Assembly: GCA_964586235.1 (NCBI GenBank)
Contig: CAZPIO010000019.1
Coordinates: 1-64,000 of the forward strand
Source of the DNA: JAUCQB01 sp964586235
GTDB taxonomy: Bacteria > Planctomycetota > Phycisphaerae > UBA1845 > PWPN01
Direction of reading: 5' to 3'
Length of the DNA stretch: 64,000 nucleotides
The position numbers and the translations under genes are program-made. The notes under the pieces are model-generated. The model was not told where the DNA came from. It did no database searches and saw only the letters and a program-made list of their open reading frames with translations. This document shows, in pieces, positions 44,142 through 53,172 of the stretch. How positions within the stretch are numbered: the stretch's first letter is position 1; each line of letters opens with the position of its first letter.

Positions 44142-46745
44142 TCACTCCTCCTGCTCCCAGCCACCAGAGCTGGCCGAGTGCCGGATGTCCTCAAGTAGCA
44201 AGATTGTCTCGTCGAAGGAGCAGACACTGGTCTCATTCAAGAGCCGCAGAAGACCATCCAGAGCATCGATTTGTCGGCGGGTGATCAAACTACGCACCCT
44301 TGGAACAATGCGCTGAGCTACTTGAACATCGAAGGCTTTGCCAACCGGCAGAACCGGCGGTGCAGAGCTGACGAATCGACAGATGGCGCGATAGACACGC
44401 GGAGAGAGCGGGCAACCCATTCCACTTAGCAATGGCCGCATCTGGTCTAGCAGAGATCCGAGGTCGGTGGGCAGAGCACTGTCGGTCCGCCACTTTTCAA
44501 AGTCGGACAGAGTCACCATGCGCCCCGCAGCCTTCGCGTGCGATCCGTTGCCGGACCGGGCAAGCGCAGGCAGAGTGCCGGAAGCGAGCCGAATCAGATT
44601 CACACGGTCCAGAAAGCGGTCGCTCAGCAGCCGCGTCGTTTCGTCGAAATTGACGGTCCCAACGAATCTCACCGCGGGGGACAAGAAGATCTTTCCCCAT
44701 GGCCTGAAACTGCACGATGGCCCTGCGGTCTCAGGAGAGAAGCAGTGAATGACACGGCCCGCCCCTTCTCGCTCAAGCACCATCATGAAGTCGCTGAAGT
44801 AGTGCTCCACCTGCGAAAGGTTCATCTCGTCCATGCAAGCCAGGTACAATCCTGTGGCTGGACCTCGGGCCTTGTGCTCTTCCTGTGCGTAGATCAGGTA
44901 CTGGAACAGACCGGACTCTGCGGGGTAGAATCGGCCCTCAATCGTATTCATGTGACCCAGCAGGTCGCGGGTCTCCATCCAGGACGGATTGACGTTGACC
45001 ATCAGGCACCCTGGGCGGTGATTGCCCGCCTGATCGCCGAGCACCGCTTGCGCGTAGAGCGCCGGCAGCGACGACTTTCCTGTCCCCGAAGGTCCGCCCA
45101 AGATGGTGATATCCTCGCATTTGACGCTGAGGTGGAACCGCTGCAGATCCAATTGACCGTACGTAAAACCGCTATCCCGCACAAGCCGGCAGAATCGGTC
45201 AAAGAAAACCTCCTCCCCCATCGTCTCGTCTACGGCCGTCGACTCTTGCGTGACGAACGAGGGAAGGTCGAATTGCGTGGAGGCAGGGTTGACATTCTCG
45301 CGGTCCTTGGCTTCACTCTTGGTGACTGGTGAGTGGTCATTGGCGAAGCCTAGTGACTTCAGAAGCGGCGCGATGGTAAGAAAGCGGTTTACCACCTCGT
45401 CTCCGGCATCACGCAGTTCCTTTGTGACCCTTTCTAGATTCTGCTGCAGGAATTCCTGTTGACGATCAAGTTCGGCCTTCTGCTTATTGAATTCGTCCCG
45501 TTCAGAAACAAGAGCCTTTCTTGCCTTGTCCCGCTCCGCCGCCAGCTCTTGTTCCATCGCCGCTCGTCGCTGTGTTTCCTCCTTCTGGAGCCGCGACGCA
45601 GCATCTCTTAGGGCGGCCTCGGCGGCCTTCAGTTCCTCGTGCTTGGCCCTGACATTGTTTTCGATCTGGGCTTGAAGCTCTGCGGTTCGCTCCTGGACAT
45701 GCCGTAAAGCGAAGTTCTCTTCTGCTTCCTTGACACGGTCTTGGCCGAGCGCGCCCGACTGCAGCAGAGCCTTGGCGACCGTATTAAGCGCGGCGTCTTG
45801 TTCCTCTGTAAATCGCCTGATTTTGCTGATGTCGTCCACCAGTTCTGCCGTACCGCCGGTCTCGCGCCCAGTGACCTCCAATTCATCGAGGAGCTGTCGC
45901 AAGTCCTGACGCTTCTTGTTCGTGAGCACCTGCTTGGCAAACCGGAGCAGCTTCCGATCGATAGGTTCCAGGATGACCCTGCGCGGGTTTTGGGCCAGCA
46001 GTTGCTCATAGCCGGGACCGAGCAGCAGTTCATGCTTTGCGGTAATACAGAAGGCGCTCAGTCTCCGGTGATAATTATCTGCTGCAACTCTCTCCGCTAC
46101 GTCGAGTCGCCAACGACCTGCACCTGACCGAAACGTCGTGTCATCAACCTCAAACACAGCCATGTCCGTATGGGCAGGCACAAACTGAATTGCTGGTCTC
46201 TCATCCCGGCGTGGACGCTCGTCCAACGAAGCTTTGAACGGTCCGAAGACTTTGGCCCGCCAGCGCAGCATGACCACGGGGGTCGGTCGAAACGGCACCT
46301 CCAGCTCAAGCTTTGTTGAAACCAGATCTCGCAGATCGCCGATCGAATCGCCGGGGAGCGTGATCACCTCGACCCCGTCCTTGTCGCTCAGATGTTTCAC
46401 CGAATCGCGTTTGACCTGATATTGCGACGCGTTCGGATCATGCCCATCAAAGCCCTTTGCGTCCTCGATGCTGCCGATCAGCAGGCGTCCCGGTTCGGCT
46501 AACTGCCCTGTCTGGGCGGTCAGCATCCACCAGATCTCGCCGTCATTCATGAAATCGCTCGGATCTGGACGGACACCATCCACGTACACGACGGGGAGGA
46601 GCTTACAGAACTGGTTAAAATTGGTTTCAAACGGCTCTTGGGAAACCATCATGATTAGCCGGGTGTCGTAAGGTTTCGGCATAAATGACCCCCATCTCTC
46701 GTAGCTACGCGCCCATGCGGCCGATTGGGCGATGCTATCTGTCAT
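44142..46745 (-). CDS. McrB-like AAA+ protein with coiled coil
   Basis: 867 aa from ATG 46745. An inner ATG 21 codons downstream is a possible start. Residues 1-320 are unassigned. Residues about 332-450 form a long charged helix, likely a coiled coil (EELKAAEAALRDAASRLQKE, then a Lys/Glu-rich run). The AAA+ core follows: Walker A ITILGGPSGTGKSSLPALYA near 550, Walker B ACMDEMNLSQVEHYFSDFM near 637, and RFVGTVNFDETTRLLSDR near 695, resembling the McrB NxxD region. McrB uses GTP to drive DNA translocation. The coiled-coil form recalls the CoCoNuT-type McrBC variants, from memory. Confidence 0.78.
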   Translation of the reverse strand: MTDSIAQSAAWARSYERWGSFMPKPYDTRLIMMVSQEPFETNFNQFCKLLPVVYVDGVRPDPSDFMNDGEIWWMLTAQTGQLAEPGRLLIGSIEDAKGFDGHDPNASQYQVKRDSVKHLSDKDGVEVITLPGDSIGDLRDLVSTKLELEVPFRPTPVVMLRWRAKVFGPFKASLDERPRRDERPAIQFVPAHTDMAVFEVDDTTFRSGAGRWRLDVAERVAADNYHRRLSAFCITAKHELLLGPGYEQLLAQNPRRVILEPIDRKLLRFAKQVLTNKKRQDLRQLLDELEVTGRETGGTAELVDDISKIRRFTEEQDAALNTVAKALLQSGALGQDRVKEAEENFALRHVQERTAELQAQIENNVRAKHEELKAAEAALRDAASRLQKEETQRRAAMEQELAAERDKARKALVSERDEFNKQKAELDRQQEFLQQNLERVTKELRDAGDEVVNRFLTIAPLLKSLGFANDHSPVTKSEAKDRENVNPASTQFDLPSFVTQESTAVDETMGEEVFFDRFCRLVRDSGFTYGQLDLQRFHLSVKCEDITILGGPSGTGKSSLPALYAQAVLGDQAGNHRPGCLMVNVNPSWMETRDLLGHMNTIEGRFYPAESGLFQYLIYAQEEHKARGPATGLYLACMDEMNLSQVEHYFSDFMMVLEREGAGRVIHCFSPETAGPSCSFRPWGKIFLSPAVRFVGTVNFDETTRLLSDRFLDRVNLIRLASGTLPALARSGNGSHAKAAGRMVTLSDFEKWRTDSALPTDLGSLLDQMRPLLSGMGCPLSPRVYRAICRFVSSAPPVLPVGKAFDVQVAQRIVPRVRSLITRRQIDALDGLLRLLNETSVCSFDETILLLEDIRHSASSGGWEQEE

Positions 46746-47098
46746 CGCAACCAGTGTTAGACGAATAGGTTACCGGAGCCGAGCAACGAAGACTAGCATA
46801 TCCCCAGACGACTTTGCGTGGCTCTGCTAGTCGCATAAGCCTTTTCCTCCGAAGGAGTTATAGCGGCCTCAATGGAGTCGAAGCGATGGTGCACCGCTGT
46901 GTAACAGAATCCAAAGGCCCGAACGCGGGATGAGACACAGGCGTTCCGAGCGCAAGGTAACGATCATTTGACACCGGGCACAGCGGCATTCTACCGAACC
47001 GTAGCAAACTCGCTCTTACACTTCCCGGGCCACAGCCTCTCACAGCGATGCCGTCGGGTGTGGCCTTTTTTCATGCGCATCGCAGAAAGGAGCACGCC
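46746..47098. other. intergenic region between McrB-like and CobT-like genes
   Basis: About 350 bp holding the divergent promoters of the minus-strand McrBC pair and the CobT-like gene. No credible gene. The hairpin at 47028-47065, followed by TTTTTT, lies just before the latter's ribosome binding site. Confidence 0.45.
47028..47071 (+). promoter_or_regulatory. hairpin with T6 tract in the CobT-like leader
   Basis: GGCCACAGCC pairs with GGGTGTGGCC (9 of 10) around an 18-nt loop, then six T. It resembles an intrinsic terminator placed in the leader, 28 nt before the ATG at 47099, which suggests attenuation or termination of an upstream transcript. No gene precedes it on the plus strand within 5 kb, so attenuation is favoured. 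Confidence 0.5.
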
Positions 47099-48988
47099 AT
47101 GCGTGCAAACCCATTCGAGAGCCAGCTTGAACGGCTGGCAAGAACACTCACCGAACAATTCGGTGTCCAAGTCGTCTGCCAGGGTGACAATGCCTGGACC
47201 GACGGCCGGCAGATTGTGCTGCCGTCTGTTCCCGACCCGCTAAACGAGGACCTTGAGAAGTGTCTGGTCGGCTACTTGGATCATGAGATGGGCCATGTGG
47301 CTTTCTCGGATTTCCGGGTGGCCGAGCAGTTCATGAAGAAACATCCCGGCTTCGAGGGCATGCTCAACGTGGTGGAGGATGCCCTGATCGAACGGCGGGC
47401 GATGGAGCGGTGGCCGGGCGTACGGCGCAACCTGGACATGATGTTCCGGCAGATCCGCGGCCGAATAGCTCAACTGATCCAGCAACGTGACCCCTTCGAC
47501 CGCTTCTGCACGGCTGTGTACCTCAAACTGTCGCATCACGGCGACCTGATGGGGCTCGAGACCGAACTGGCCGGATATGACGACCTGCTGGCCCGGTTCC
47601 CGCAGATCGGCAACACCCGCGAGGCCGGCGAGTTGGGCGAGCAGATCCTACAACGCTGGCAGCAGCGGGCGGCACAGCGACAGCACCGACGGCAGCCTGA
47701 TCAAACTGGGCAATCCGGGAAAGGGGTGAACGGCCAGCCGGGATCACCGCCCCAATCATCCGGCCAGGATGGTCAAGGTACGGGCCAGGGTGCCGGGCAA
47801 CCGGGCGCCGGCACTGAGGCACGCAAGCAAGACGCGTCATCACAGACCGATGGCACAAGTCAACCGGACTCGGCGAAGGGTAATAAAGCCACCGCCGGTA
47901 CTTCAGGTGGCAATGACAGCTCCTCTGGGCGATCCGCCCCGGGCGCTTCCGCCGAACGCGCCGACGGACCGGACTCCTCCGTTCCTACCCCATCCCAAGG
48001 CTCAGGCAGTGGCGGCCTGGGACGCTCGCTCATCGGCGAAGCCTTGGTGGAAGCCATCAATCAGGCGATCCAGCGTGTGGACTCCTCGCGACAGTACCGG
48101 GTCTTCACCAAGGAGCATGACTGCATCGCGGTGGTGCCTACGGCGCCTGACAACGACGTGCGGGCCCTGCTGGAAAACGGCAAGGACGTCGTACGACGCC
48201 TGCGCCGGGGCCTGACCAACGCCCTTCGCTCGGCCGAGAAGCGATGGTGGCGCGAGGACCAGCTCCGCGGGAGCCTCTCGCCCCGTGCCCTGCACCGCCT
48301 GTGCATGGACCGCAGCGGCCTGGATGTTTTCCGCACCCGCTGCGTCGTGCAGGGGCAGTCCACGGCCGTGAGCATCCTGCTGGATGCCTCCGGGAGCATG
48401 ACCACCCGCAAGATGGAAGTGGCCCGCAGCGCCGTGCGCGTGCTGCTGGAGGCCCTGGCGGATCTCAAGATCGCCGCCGAGGCCCTGACCTTCACCACCG
48501 GCAACGAGGTCAACACCACCCAGATCAGCCAGCTCAGCGGCCAGGATGCAAGCAAGCTCCGCGAGCGCTACGCCCGCCTGGCCAACCTGGAGATCGGGCT
48601 GATCTGCCGGTTCGGCGAGCCGGTCAAGGCGGCCCTGCGGCGGCTGCCGGGTGTCCGGGGCTCCGGGCTCACGCCCCTGGGCGAGGCCATGCAGATCGCG
48701 GCCGGCAGGCTGATCGCCCGGCCGGAGAACCGCCGGATCCTGCTGGTGCTCACCGACGGCAAGGCCGGCTGCGAGGGCTGCGGCGAGGCGGCCATGAACC
48801 ACGCCCGGCATGTGGCCGGCCGTATCGCCCGGGCGGGCATCGAGCCGGTCGGCGTGGGCATTCTCGATGAGAGCATCCGCGAAGTGGTCGCGGATTCGAT
48901 CGTAATCCACACACTCGAGGACCTTCCGGCTCAGCTCTGCAAGCTGCTGGGCCGGGCATTACAGAAAGGAATGTGCAATGTTGGATAA
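47099..48988 (+). CDS. CobT-like VWA-domain protein
   Basis: 629 aa from ATG 47099 after AAAGGAGCACGCC. Near residue 61 it has YLDHEMGHVAFSDFR, an HExxH-like zinc site typical of this family. A low-complexity Gln/Gly/Ser/Pro linker spans about 180-303. The C-terminal von Willebrand A domain has MIDAS motif VSILLDASGSMTTRK near 428 and LVLTDGKAGCEGCG near 552. It resembles CobT of cobaltochelatase and would partner the CobS-like AAA+ ATPase as a VWA-MoxR unit. The downstream gene starts 11 bp inside it. No cobalamin genes lie nearby. Confidence 0.8.
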   Translation: MRANPFESQLERLARTLTEQFGVQVVCQGDNAWTDGRQIVLPSVPDPLNEDLEKCLVGYLDHEMGHVAFSDFRVAEQFMKKHPGFEGMLNVVEDALIERRAMERWPGVRRNLDMMFRQIRGRIAQLIQQRDPFDRFCTAVYLKLSHHGDLMGLETELAGYDDLLARFPQIGNTREAGELGEQILQRWQQRAAQRQHRRQPDQTGQSGKGVNGQPGSPPQSSGQDGQGTGQGAGQPGAGTEARKQDASSQTDGTSQPDSAKGNKATAGTSGGNDSSSGRSAPGASAERADGPDSSVPTPSQGSGSGGLGRSLIGEALVEAINQAIQRVDSSRQYRVFTKEHDCIAVVPTAPDNDVRALLENGKDVVRRLRRGLTNALRSAEKRWWREDQLRGSLSPRALHRLCMDRSGLDVFRTRCVVQGQSTAVSILLDASGSMTTRKMEVARSAVRVLLEALADLKIAAEALTFTTGNEVNTTQISQLSGQDASKLRERYARLANLEIGLICRFGEPVKAALRRLPGVRGSGLTPLGEAMQIAAGRLIARPENRRILLVLTDGKAGCEGCGEAAMNHARHVAGRIARAGIEPVGVGILDESIREVVADSIVIHTLEDLPAQLCKLLGRALQKGMCNVG

Positions 48989-49595
48989 GAAGATGGAGAT
49001 GATGTTGAGTGTCGCAAGCCTGCTGACGGCGGAGGATCTGGAGATGCTGCGGGCAGGGGCGGCGGGAGCCGCGATGGCGGTTGCCGAGGATGGAACTGAT
49101 GAGCCGATGAGGCTGGAACAGGAGGCCGCGACGGTTGCGGATAGTCTGGATAACGCAGACGACCATGACGGCGATGCCGCGCTGCCCGTAGCCTCAGGTA
49201 GCCCGTCACCGACCATGCAGACGGCGACAAGGACTCGCTCGCGATCTCCCCAGGCTTCGATGAACCGCGGCGAGTACGAACGGCAACGGACCCGTGAGTC
49301 GAAGATCTCGACTTCCTGCGTCGGCCACGAGCGTGAGAAGCACGACTGGTGGGCTGTCGGCACTGAGCTAATCGGCCAGATCGGCTCGGAAACCTTCACC
49401 GCCATGGTGGTTGAGAACGCCCAGGTAAAGAGCGGCCGCAGCCTGCTGATCACCTCCGGTCCGGCCAGCGGCAAGGTCTGCCTCACACCCACGCGTACGG
49501 CCATCGAGGCCACAGAAAGCTACCGCCAGGCCAACAACCTGGGACGAGGTGGTGGAGTCACGAACGGTTGGGACTTTTGGAAGCCCAGGACGTGA
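48978..49595 (+). CDS. hypothetical with RAMA-like C-terminus
   Basis: 205 aa from ATG 48978, overlapping the VWA gene by 11 bp, with AAAGGAATGTGCA before it. The N-terminal half is acidic and Ala-rich with a Ser/Thr-rich linker. The C-terminal 80 residues (GTELIGQIGSETFTAMVVEN, then VTNGWDFWKP) resemble RAMA-type domains, which bind modified DNA or accompany methylases; the NGWxFW ending is characteristic, but overall similarity is modest. It could connect the VWA unit to DNA. Low certainty. Confidence 0.5.
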   Translation: MLDKKMEMMLSVASLLTAEDLEMLRAGAAGAAMAVAEDGTDEPMRLEQEAATVADSLDNADDHDGDAALPVASGSPSPTMQTATRTRSRSPQASMNRGEYERQRTRESKISTSCVGHEREKHDWWAVGTELIGQIGSETFTAMVVENAQVKSGRSLLITSGPASGKVCLTPTRTAIEATESYRQANNLGRGGGVTNGWDFWKPRT

Positions 49596-49683
49596 ATGCC
49601 CCTCTCCTTCTTCCCTTCTTTCTTCGCGCCCGAAAGGGCGCATCCCCCCACAACATAGCGGGAGCTCTGTTCTACGCAAACAG

Positions 49684-50550
49684 CTACCTCGCCCGTTCCT
49701 GCCCCTTATCCACCCCCGCCAACCCGAACCTTCCCACCTCACAGCACCACAGGTAGATGCAGGCCAGCACCCGCTGGGGCGTCCAGCCGGGAAGGGCATG
49801 CGACACCTGGACGGCGCCGCTTTTCAGATGGCTCCGCAAGGCCTCACGGTCCTTCATGGCCGAGCCTGTCGGGACCATCGACCATGCCGTCAGAACGCGC
49901 TTCAAGTAGTCGTCGATGATCGGCTCCGGCCGGTCGAGCCAGAAGAGCGAGATCATGCTCGCCGACTGCGGACCGACGCCCGACAGCGACAGCAGCGACT
50001 GGTACACCTGGTCATCGGTCATCTTCGCCATTGGCGTCTGCCGAATGTGACGGACGAGGGTTGTCACCGTCTGGTACTTCCTGGCCCACATGCTGCCCGA
50101 AGTCGGGTAGCCGAGGAACGCTTCGTGGGGCACGGTCTCCGCGGCGGCCAGGCCTTTCTCTGTCCACGGCGACTTGACCACGGGATTCTCGTCGGCGCGA
50201 TTGCGGTAGTACCGCAGGCTCGCGGCGGCGGCGATGGCCCGCGGCGTCCGGTGATCACCTTCCATTTTGATCGCCTTCATCATCGTGTTGCAGCCGCCCC
50301 GCTGCGTTTTCGCCCAACGGATCAGTTCGTCCAGGTCAGGCTGATCTTGCCCGTCGCCCCTCAGGTCCGGCATGCATGCCAGCCGCAGCCGGGCCAGTGC
50401 GTATGTGGCGATTTCCCGGGTGCACCGCTGGATGAGAATCGCCTCCATGCCACGGTCAACGCCGGACTGATTCAATTCCCACTGGCTGTTCTGCAGTCTG
50501 GGTATCGCCTGCAGACGTTTGAAGAATGCTTGGACGTCGAAGTTGATCAT
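49684..50550 (-). CDS. HhH-GPD DNA glycosylase-like protein
   Basis: 288 aa. The helix-hairpin-helix LLSLSGVGPQSASMISLFWL sits near residue 180, and the catalytic Asp follows in EPIIDDYLKRVL near 210. The Lys used by bifunctional endonuclease III is replaced (GVGPQS), so a monofunctional base-excision glycosylase, MagIII or AlkA-like, is more likely. There is no Fe-S cluster Cys pattern. It is on the minus strand, convergent with the 48978 gene. It probably removes damaged or modified bases. Confidence 0.72.
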   Translation of the reverse strand: MINFDVQAFFKRLQAIPRLQNSQWELNQSGVDRGMEAILIQRCTREIATYALARLRLACMPDLRGDGQDQPDLDELIRWAKTQRGGCNTMMKAIKMEGDHRTPRAIAAAASLRYYRNRADENPVVKSPWTEKGLAAAETVPHEAFLGYPTSGSMWARKYQTVTTLVRHIRQTPMAKMTDDQVYQSLLSLSGVGPQSASMISLFWLDRPEPIIDDYLKRVLTAWSMVPTGSAMKDREALRSHLKSGAVQVSHALPGWTPQRVLACIYLWCCEVGRFGLAGVDKGQERAR

Positions 50551-50652
50551 GAGTCACCTCTCCTCCGCTTGTCTTCGTCCTGTTTCTCCGTTCCACGTTC
50601 CAACCCAACACAGTAGCCGCCGACAACCACCCACATCCCCCATCACACGTTT

Positions 50653-51264
50653 TCAGACCCACTCCGGTTCGATTCCGTTGTCCGACAAGAACGTCTCCAT
50701 CGCGCGTTCCATTGTCTTTTCGCGGTATGCCAGATATGCGTCTCGAGCATCATCGTCGGCAATCTCAAGCCAGCCGCCGATGGATCCATGGTACCTCGCC
50801 GCCGCATCCGACCGCTTCTTCTCGCCGTCCGTCCAGTTCGACGCGAGGAACTCCCGCAGCGTGTCGTGATGCCAAGTGTGGTCCGGCACGGGGATTCCGA
50901 TGAACCGCTTCGGATCGGATTTGACAAGTTTTCGCAGATCTCTGTTCCGTTTCGCCGGTACGCCCCAGTAGCCTTTCGCGTCTCCATCATCATCGCAAAC
51001 ACGGAGAATATCGCCGGTATCCCTATCCACAAACGATTCGTACTGCGGCTCGTCGAAGTCGCGATCCCGCATGAACTCACTCCTGAGTATGCCGTCGTTG
51101 ATCTGCAGTCGCCGTCTTGCCTGGTTCTTTTCCGTCCTTTCGATAGCCGCAGCCTTATTATCCACTTCATTTCCAGCCGATGATTGTACCTTCTCGCCCA
51201 CCGCCTCCTCGGCAGTCTTGGCTTCTCCCCTACCTTTGGCCTTACGTCTGCTCTTGCTGTTCAT
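50653..51264 (-). CDS. hypothetical protein, UPF0158-like at best
   Basis: 203 aa, very charged. The N-terminal 50 residues are a basic and acidic low-complexity tail. The rest has RFIGIPVPDHTWHHDTLREFL (the only recognisable segment) and ends NGIEPEWV. This vaguely resembles UPF0158-type proteins, but I would not rely on it. It lies upstream of the HhH gene on the same strand with about 100 bp between, so co-transcription is possible. Function unknown. Confidence 0.45.
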   Translation of the reverse strand: MNSKSRRKAKGRGEAKTAEEAVGEKVQSSAGNEVDNKAAAIERTEKNQARRRLQINDGILRSEFMRDRDFDEPQYESFVDRDTGDILRVCDDDGDAKGYWGVPAKRNRDLRKLVKSDPKRFIGIPVPDHTWHHDTLREFLASNWTDGEKKRSDAAARYHGSIGGWLEIADDDARDAYLAYREKTMERAMETFLSDNGIEPEWV

Positions 51265-51319
51265 GATTTTGCCCCTTTTCGTTCGCCCACCAGTAAGCCT
51301 TCATTCGGCCTTGCTCGCT

Positions 51320-52018
51320 TCAAGTGGCATCCGGACCGAGCCGTTCCACGAGCGATGCTGTCTTCGCCGCAGCGCGTCCCTCGTAGTACTGAATCTGCCT
51401 CCTGTACTTCTTCATTTTCGTCGCCGCCAACTTGGCCTTACCCTGCCACTTCTTGTACATTGTGCGGGCGCTTACCAGTTTGGGTCTGGGATCGGCTCTT
51501 CGTGCACGGAGTTTTTCAATACGTGCCTTGCGTCGATCACGATCCGTCCTCATGGCCCGCTTGATCTTGGCTCGCAAGCAGGGCCACTCAACACGGAAAG
51601 CGGCAACGGTTTCTTGGGCGATCCGATTGCATCGGAACTCCATCGCTGCCTTGTCGGTCCTCATACCCTTCCTGAAGTGATCAGGATGCCCTCCCATGGC
51701 ATGGTGAGTTTCGTGGGCTATCAAACCCACCAGCAATTCCAGTCGCGACTGGTAGAGCTCCTCTGTTGCCCACTTGAATCGGTGGTCTGTCCGTGTCATC
51801 GGCCAGCTGCCGCTTGCAGGCTGAAAACGGCGGTTCAAATACACGGCCTGCCGATATCGATTGCCGGTGCCGTGATACCAATCTGTCCGATCGGTTGATC
51901 TGAAGGTCAGCTCGTATGGCCGATCCTTCTCGATGCCCGCACGACTGGCGACCCATTGAGCAAGCACCTTCAGAGCGGGCGTCGGCCACTGACTGCGATT
52001 GATGATCTGAATAGACAT
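51320..52018 (-). CDS. HExxH-containing hypothetical metalloprotease-like protein
   Basis: 232 aa. Near residue 100 it has LVGLIAHETHHAMGGHPDHF, an HExxH zinc-binding motif with an extra His, suggesting an SprT-like or minor zincin. The C-terminal 80 residues are basic and helical (RRKARIEKLRARR, then KKYRRQIQYYEG), perhaps nucleic-acid binding. Starts at ATG 52018. Minus strand, in series with the 50653 gene. Function inferred from the motif only. Confidence 0.6.
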   Translation of the reverse strand: MSIQIINRSQWPTPALKVLAQWVASRAGIEKDRPYELTFRSTDRTDWYHGTGNRYRQAVYLNRRFQPASGSWPMTRTDHRFKWATEELYQSRLELLVGLIAHETHHAMGGHPDHFRKGMRTDKAAMEFRCNRIAQETVAAFRVEWPCLRAKIKRAMRTDRDRRKARIEKLRARRADPRPKLVSARTMYKKWQGKAKLAATKMKKYRRQIQYYEGRAAAKTASLVERLGPDAT

Positions 52019-52165
52019 CAGACAGCCTCCTGTTTTCTCAAGACTATTGGCATCTGTTCACGCTTCCGTTTCTTGCGGACTGGTTTTCCCATCTTCACAA
52101 GTCGCAACTCAGCGACAGCGGTCCCCCTTTCTCCGGAACGGGCCGCTTCCGGCCGTTGATCCTCG

Positions 52166-52200
52166 GTGGCCCGCTACCAACGCCAGCAACGGGGCCACCG
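52166..52200 (-). terminator. hairpin downstream of the PKD-like gene
   Basis: GGTGGCCC pairs with GGGCCACC around a roughly 19-nt loop, lying just beyond the stop of the 52213 gene on the minus strand. It may terminate that transcript. No T-tract is evident. Confidence 0.3.
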
Positions 52201-52212
52201 TAATACCTGTGT

Positions 52213-53076
52213 TCAACATGTTTCCCGGGAAACCCGCTCACAGGCGCCATCAATCGATATCCGGCTCCCGGGCCGCCGTTCTACAGAGAACGTCATTTCC
52301 ACGCCTCCCTGCAATTTCGCGTTGCGTACCCCCGTATCCCATCCTGTATGGCCCTGTAGGACGAACATGGTCTTGGTAATGCCGACCACGCAGATCGACC
52401 GGACCCCGAACACAAGCCGACTCCAACTGCACACCGTCAATTCTTGCCCACAACCCCGTTCGCCGAGGCCGAGGGAAGACAGCACGGGACTGCCCCAGAC
52501 CGTGTAGGTGCCCGCATTCGCAAATGCATGGTTCACGCGACATCCCTGCAACATCGCACCATCACCTAAATCCCATTTCGGCCAATTGTTCGCAGCCTTA
52601 TCGGGCGCCGGCAACGCAAGCCCCTGGCGTGTAGCTTTGACTGATGCCTGCTGACCACGAGTTGACGCACTCGGCGAGACGCTCATCGACGGAGTTGAAA
52701 CCAAGTTAGCCGTCTGCGTGTCATTACTGTTGGATTCATCATCGTTGGCCGAGAGCTTGAGCGTGCAAGTTCCATAGCTGTCGAGTGTTACTGTCGTTGC
52801 AGCGTGTGGTTCATGGGTGAAGATGCCATCCCCCGTTAGCACCGGAGCCGTGAAGCTCACCAACGGCTGATCGTAGCTGCTCAGCTCCACGGTCGTTCCG
52901 ACGATCTGCTGCCACGTGTAGACCAGTTTCCCGGTGCTGGAACTCAGCCAACCGTCAAGCCAGCACTTGATGCCTTTTTCGATTCGTTGGACATTGTCCG
53001 CGTCCGCGACCACGTCGAATGCGCCCGCTGGATCGATCGGGCCACCGGGATGGTAGCCACGGATCTGCCCATTCAT
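52213..53076 (-). CDS. PKD-like beta-rich protein, no clear secretion signal
   Basis: 287 aa. It holds a stretch like a cell-surface polysaccharide/PKD domain: VYTWQQIVGTTVELSSYDQP near the first third, and KWDLGDGAMLQGCRVNHAFANAG, with its WDLGDG and HAFANAGTYTV, near 190-215. That last segment is typical of PKD folds. The starting residues (MNGQIRGYHPGGPIDPAG) lack a signal peptide, so this may be a fragment of a larger surface protein. Divergent from the ArdC-like gene at 53173 with a 96-bp gap that contains a hairpin. Likely misplaced surface-protein remnant. Confidence 0.5.
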   Translation of the reverse strand: MNGQIRGYHPGGPIDPAGAFDVVADADNVQRIEKGIKCWLDGWLSSSTGKLVYTWQQIVGTTVELSSYDQPLVSFTAPVLTGDGIFTHEPHAATTVTLDSYGTCTLKLSANDDESNSNDTQTANLVSTPSMSVSPSASTRGQQASVKATRQGLALPAPDKAANNWPKWDLGDGAMLQGCRVNHAFANAGTYTVWGSPVLSSLGLGERGCGQELTVCSWSRLVFGVRSICVVGITKTMFVLQGHTGWDTGVRNAKLQGGVEMTFSVERRPGSRISIDGACERVSRETC

Positions 53077-53112
53077 TCCACTTCTCCGAGATCAACACTT
53101 GACGCCTGGGCA

Positions 53113-53144
53113 CCGAGCCCGGCACTTCGGTAGGCCGGTCTCGG
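53113..53144. promoter_or_regulatory. hairpin between divergent genes, 11-bp stem and 10-nt loop
   Basis: CCGAGCCCGGC pairs with GCCGGTCTCGG (10 of 11) around a 10-nt loop. It lies 28 nt before the ATG at 53173 and 36 nt before the minus-strand start at 53076. Both flanking genes read away from it, so it cannot be a terminator of either. Confidence 0.6.
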
Positions 53145-53172
53145 GAATGAAGACTGGTTGGAGGTATGAACC

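Noticed and set aside
40956..48988. Cobalt chelatase (cobalamin biosynthesis) function for the CobS/CobT-like pair
   Set aside because: No other cobalamin genes are nearby. MoxR-VWA pairs of this type are common on mobile elements with other roles.
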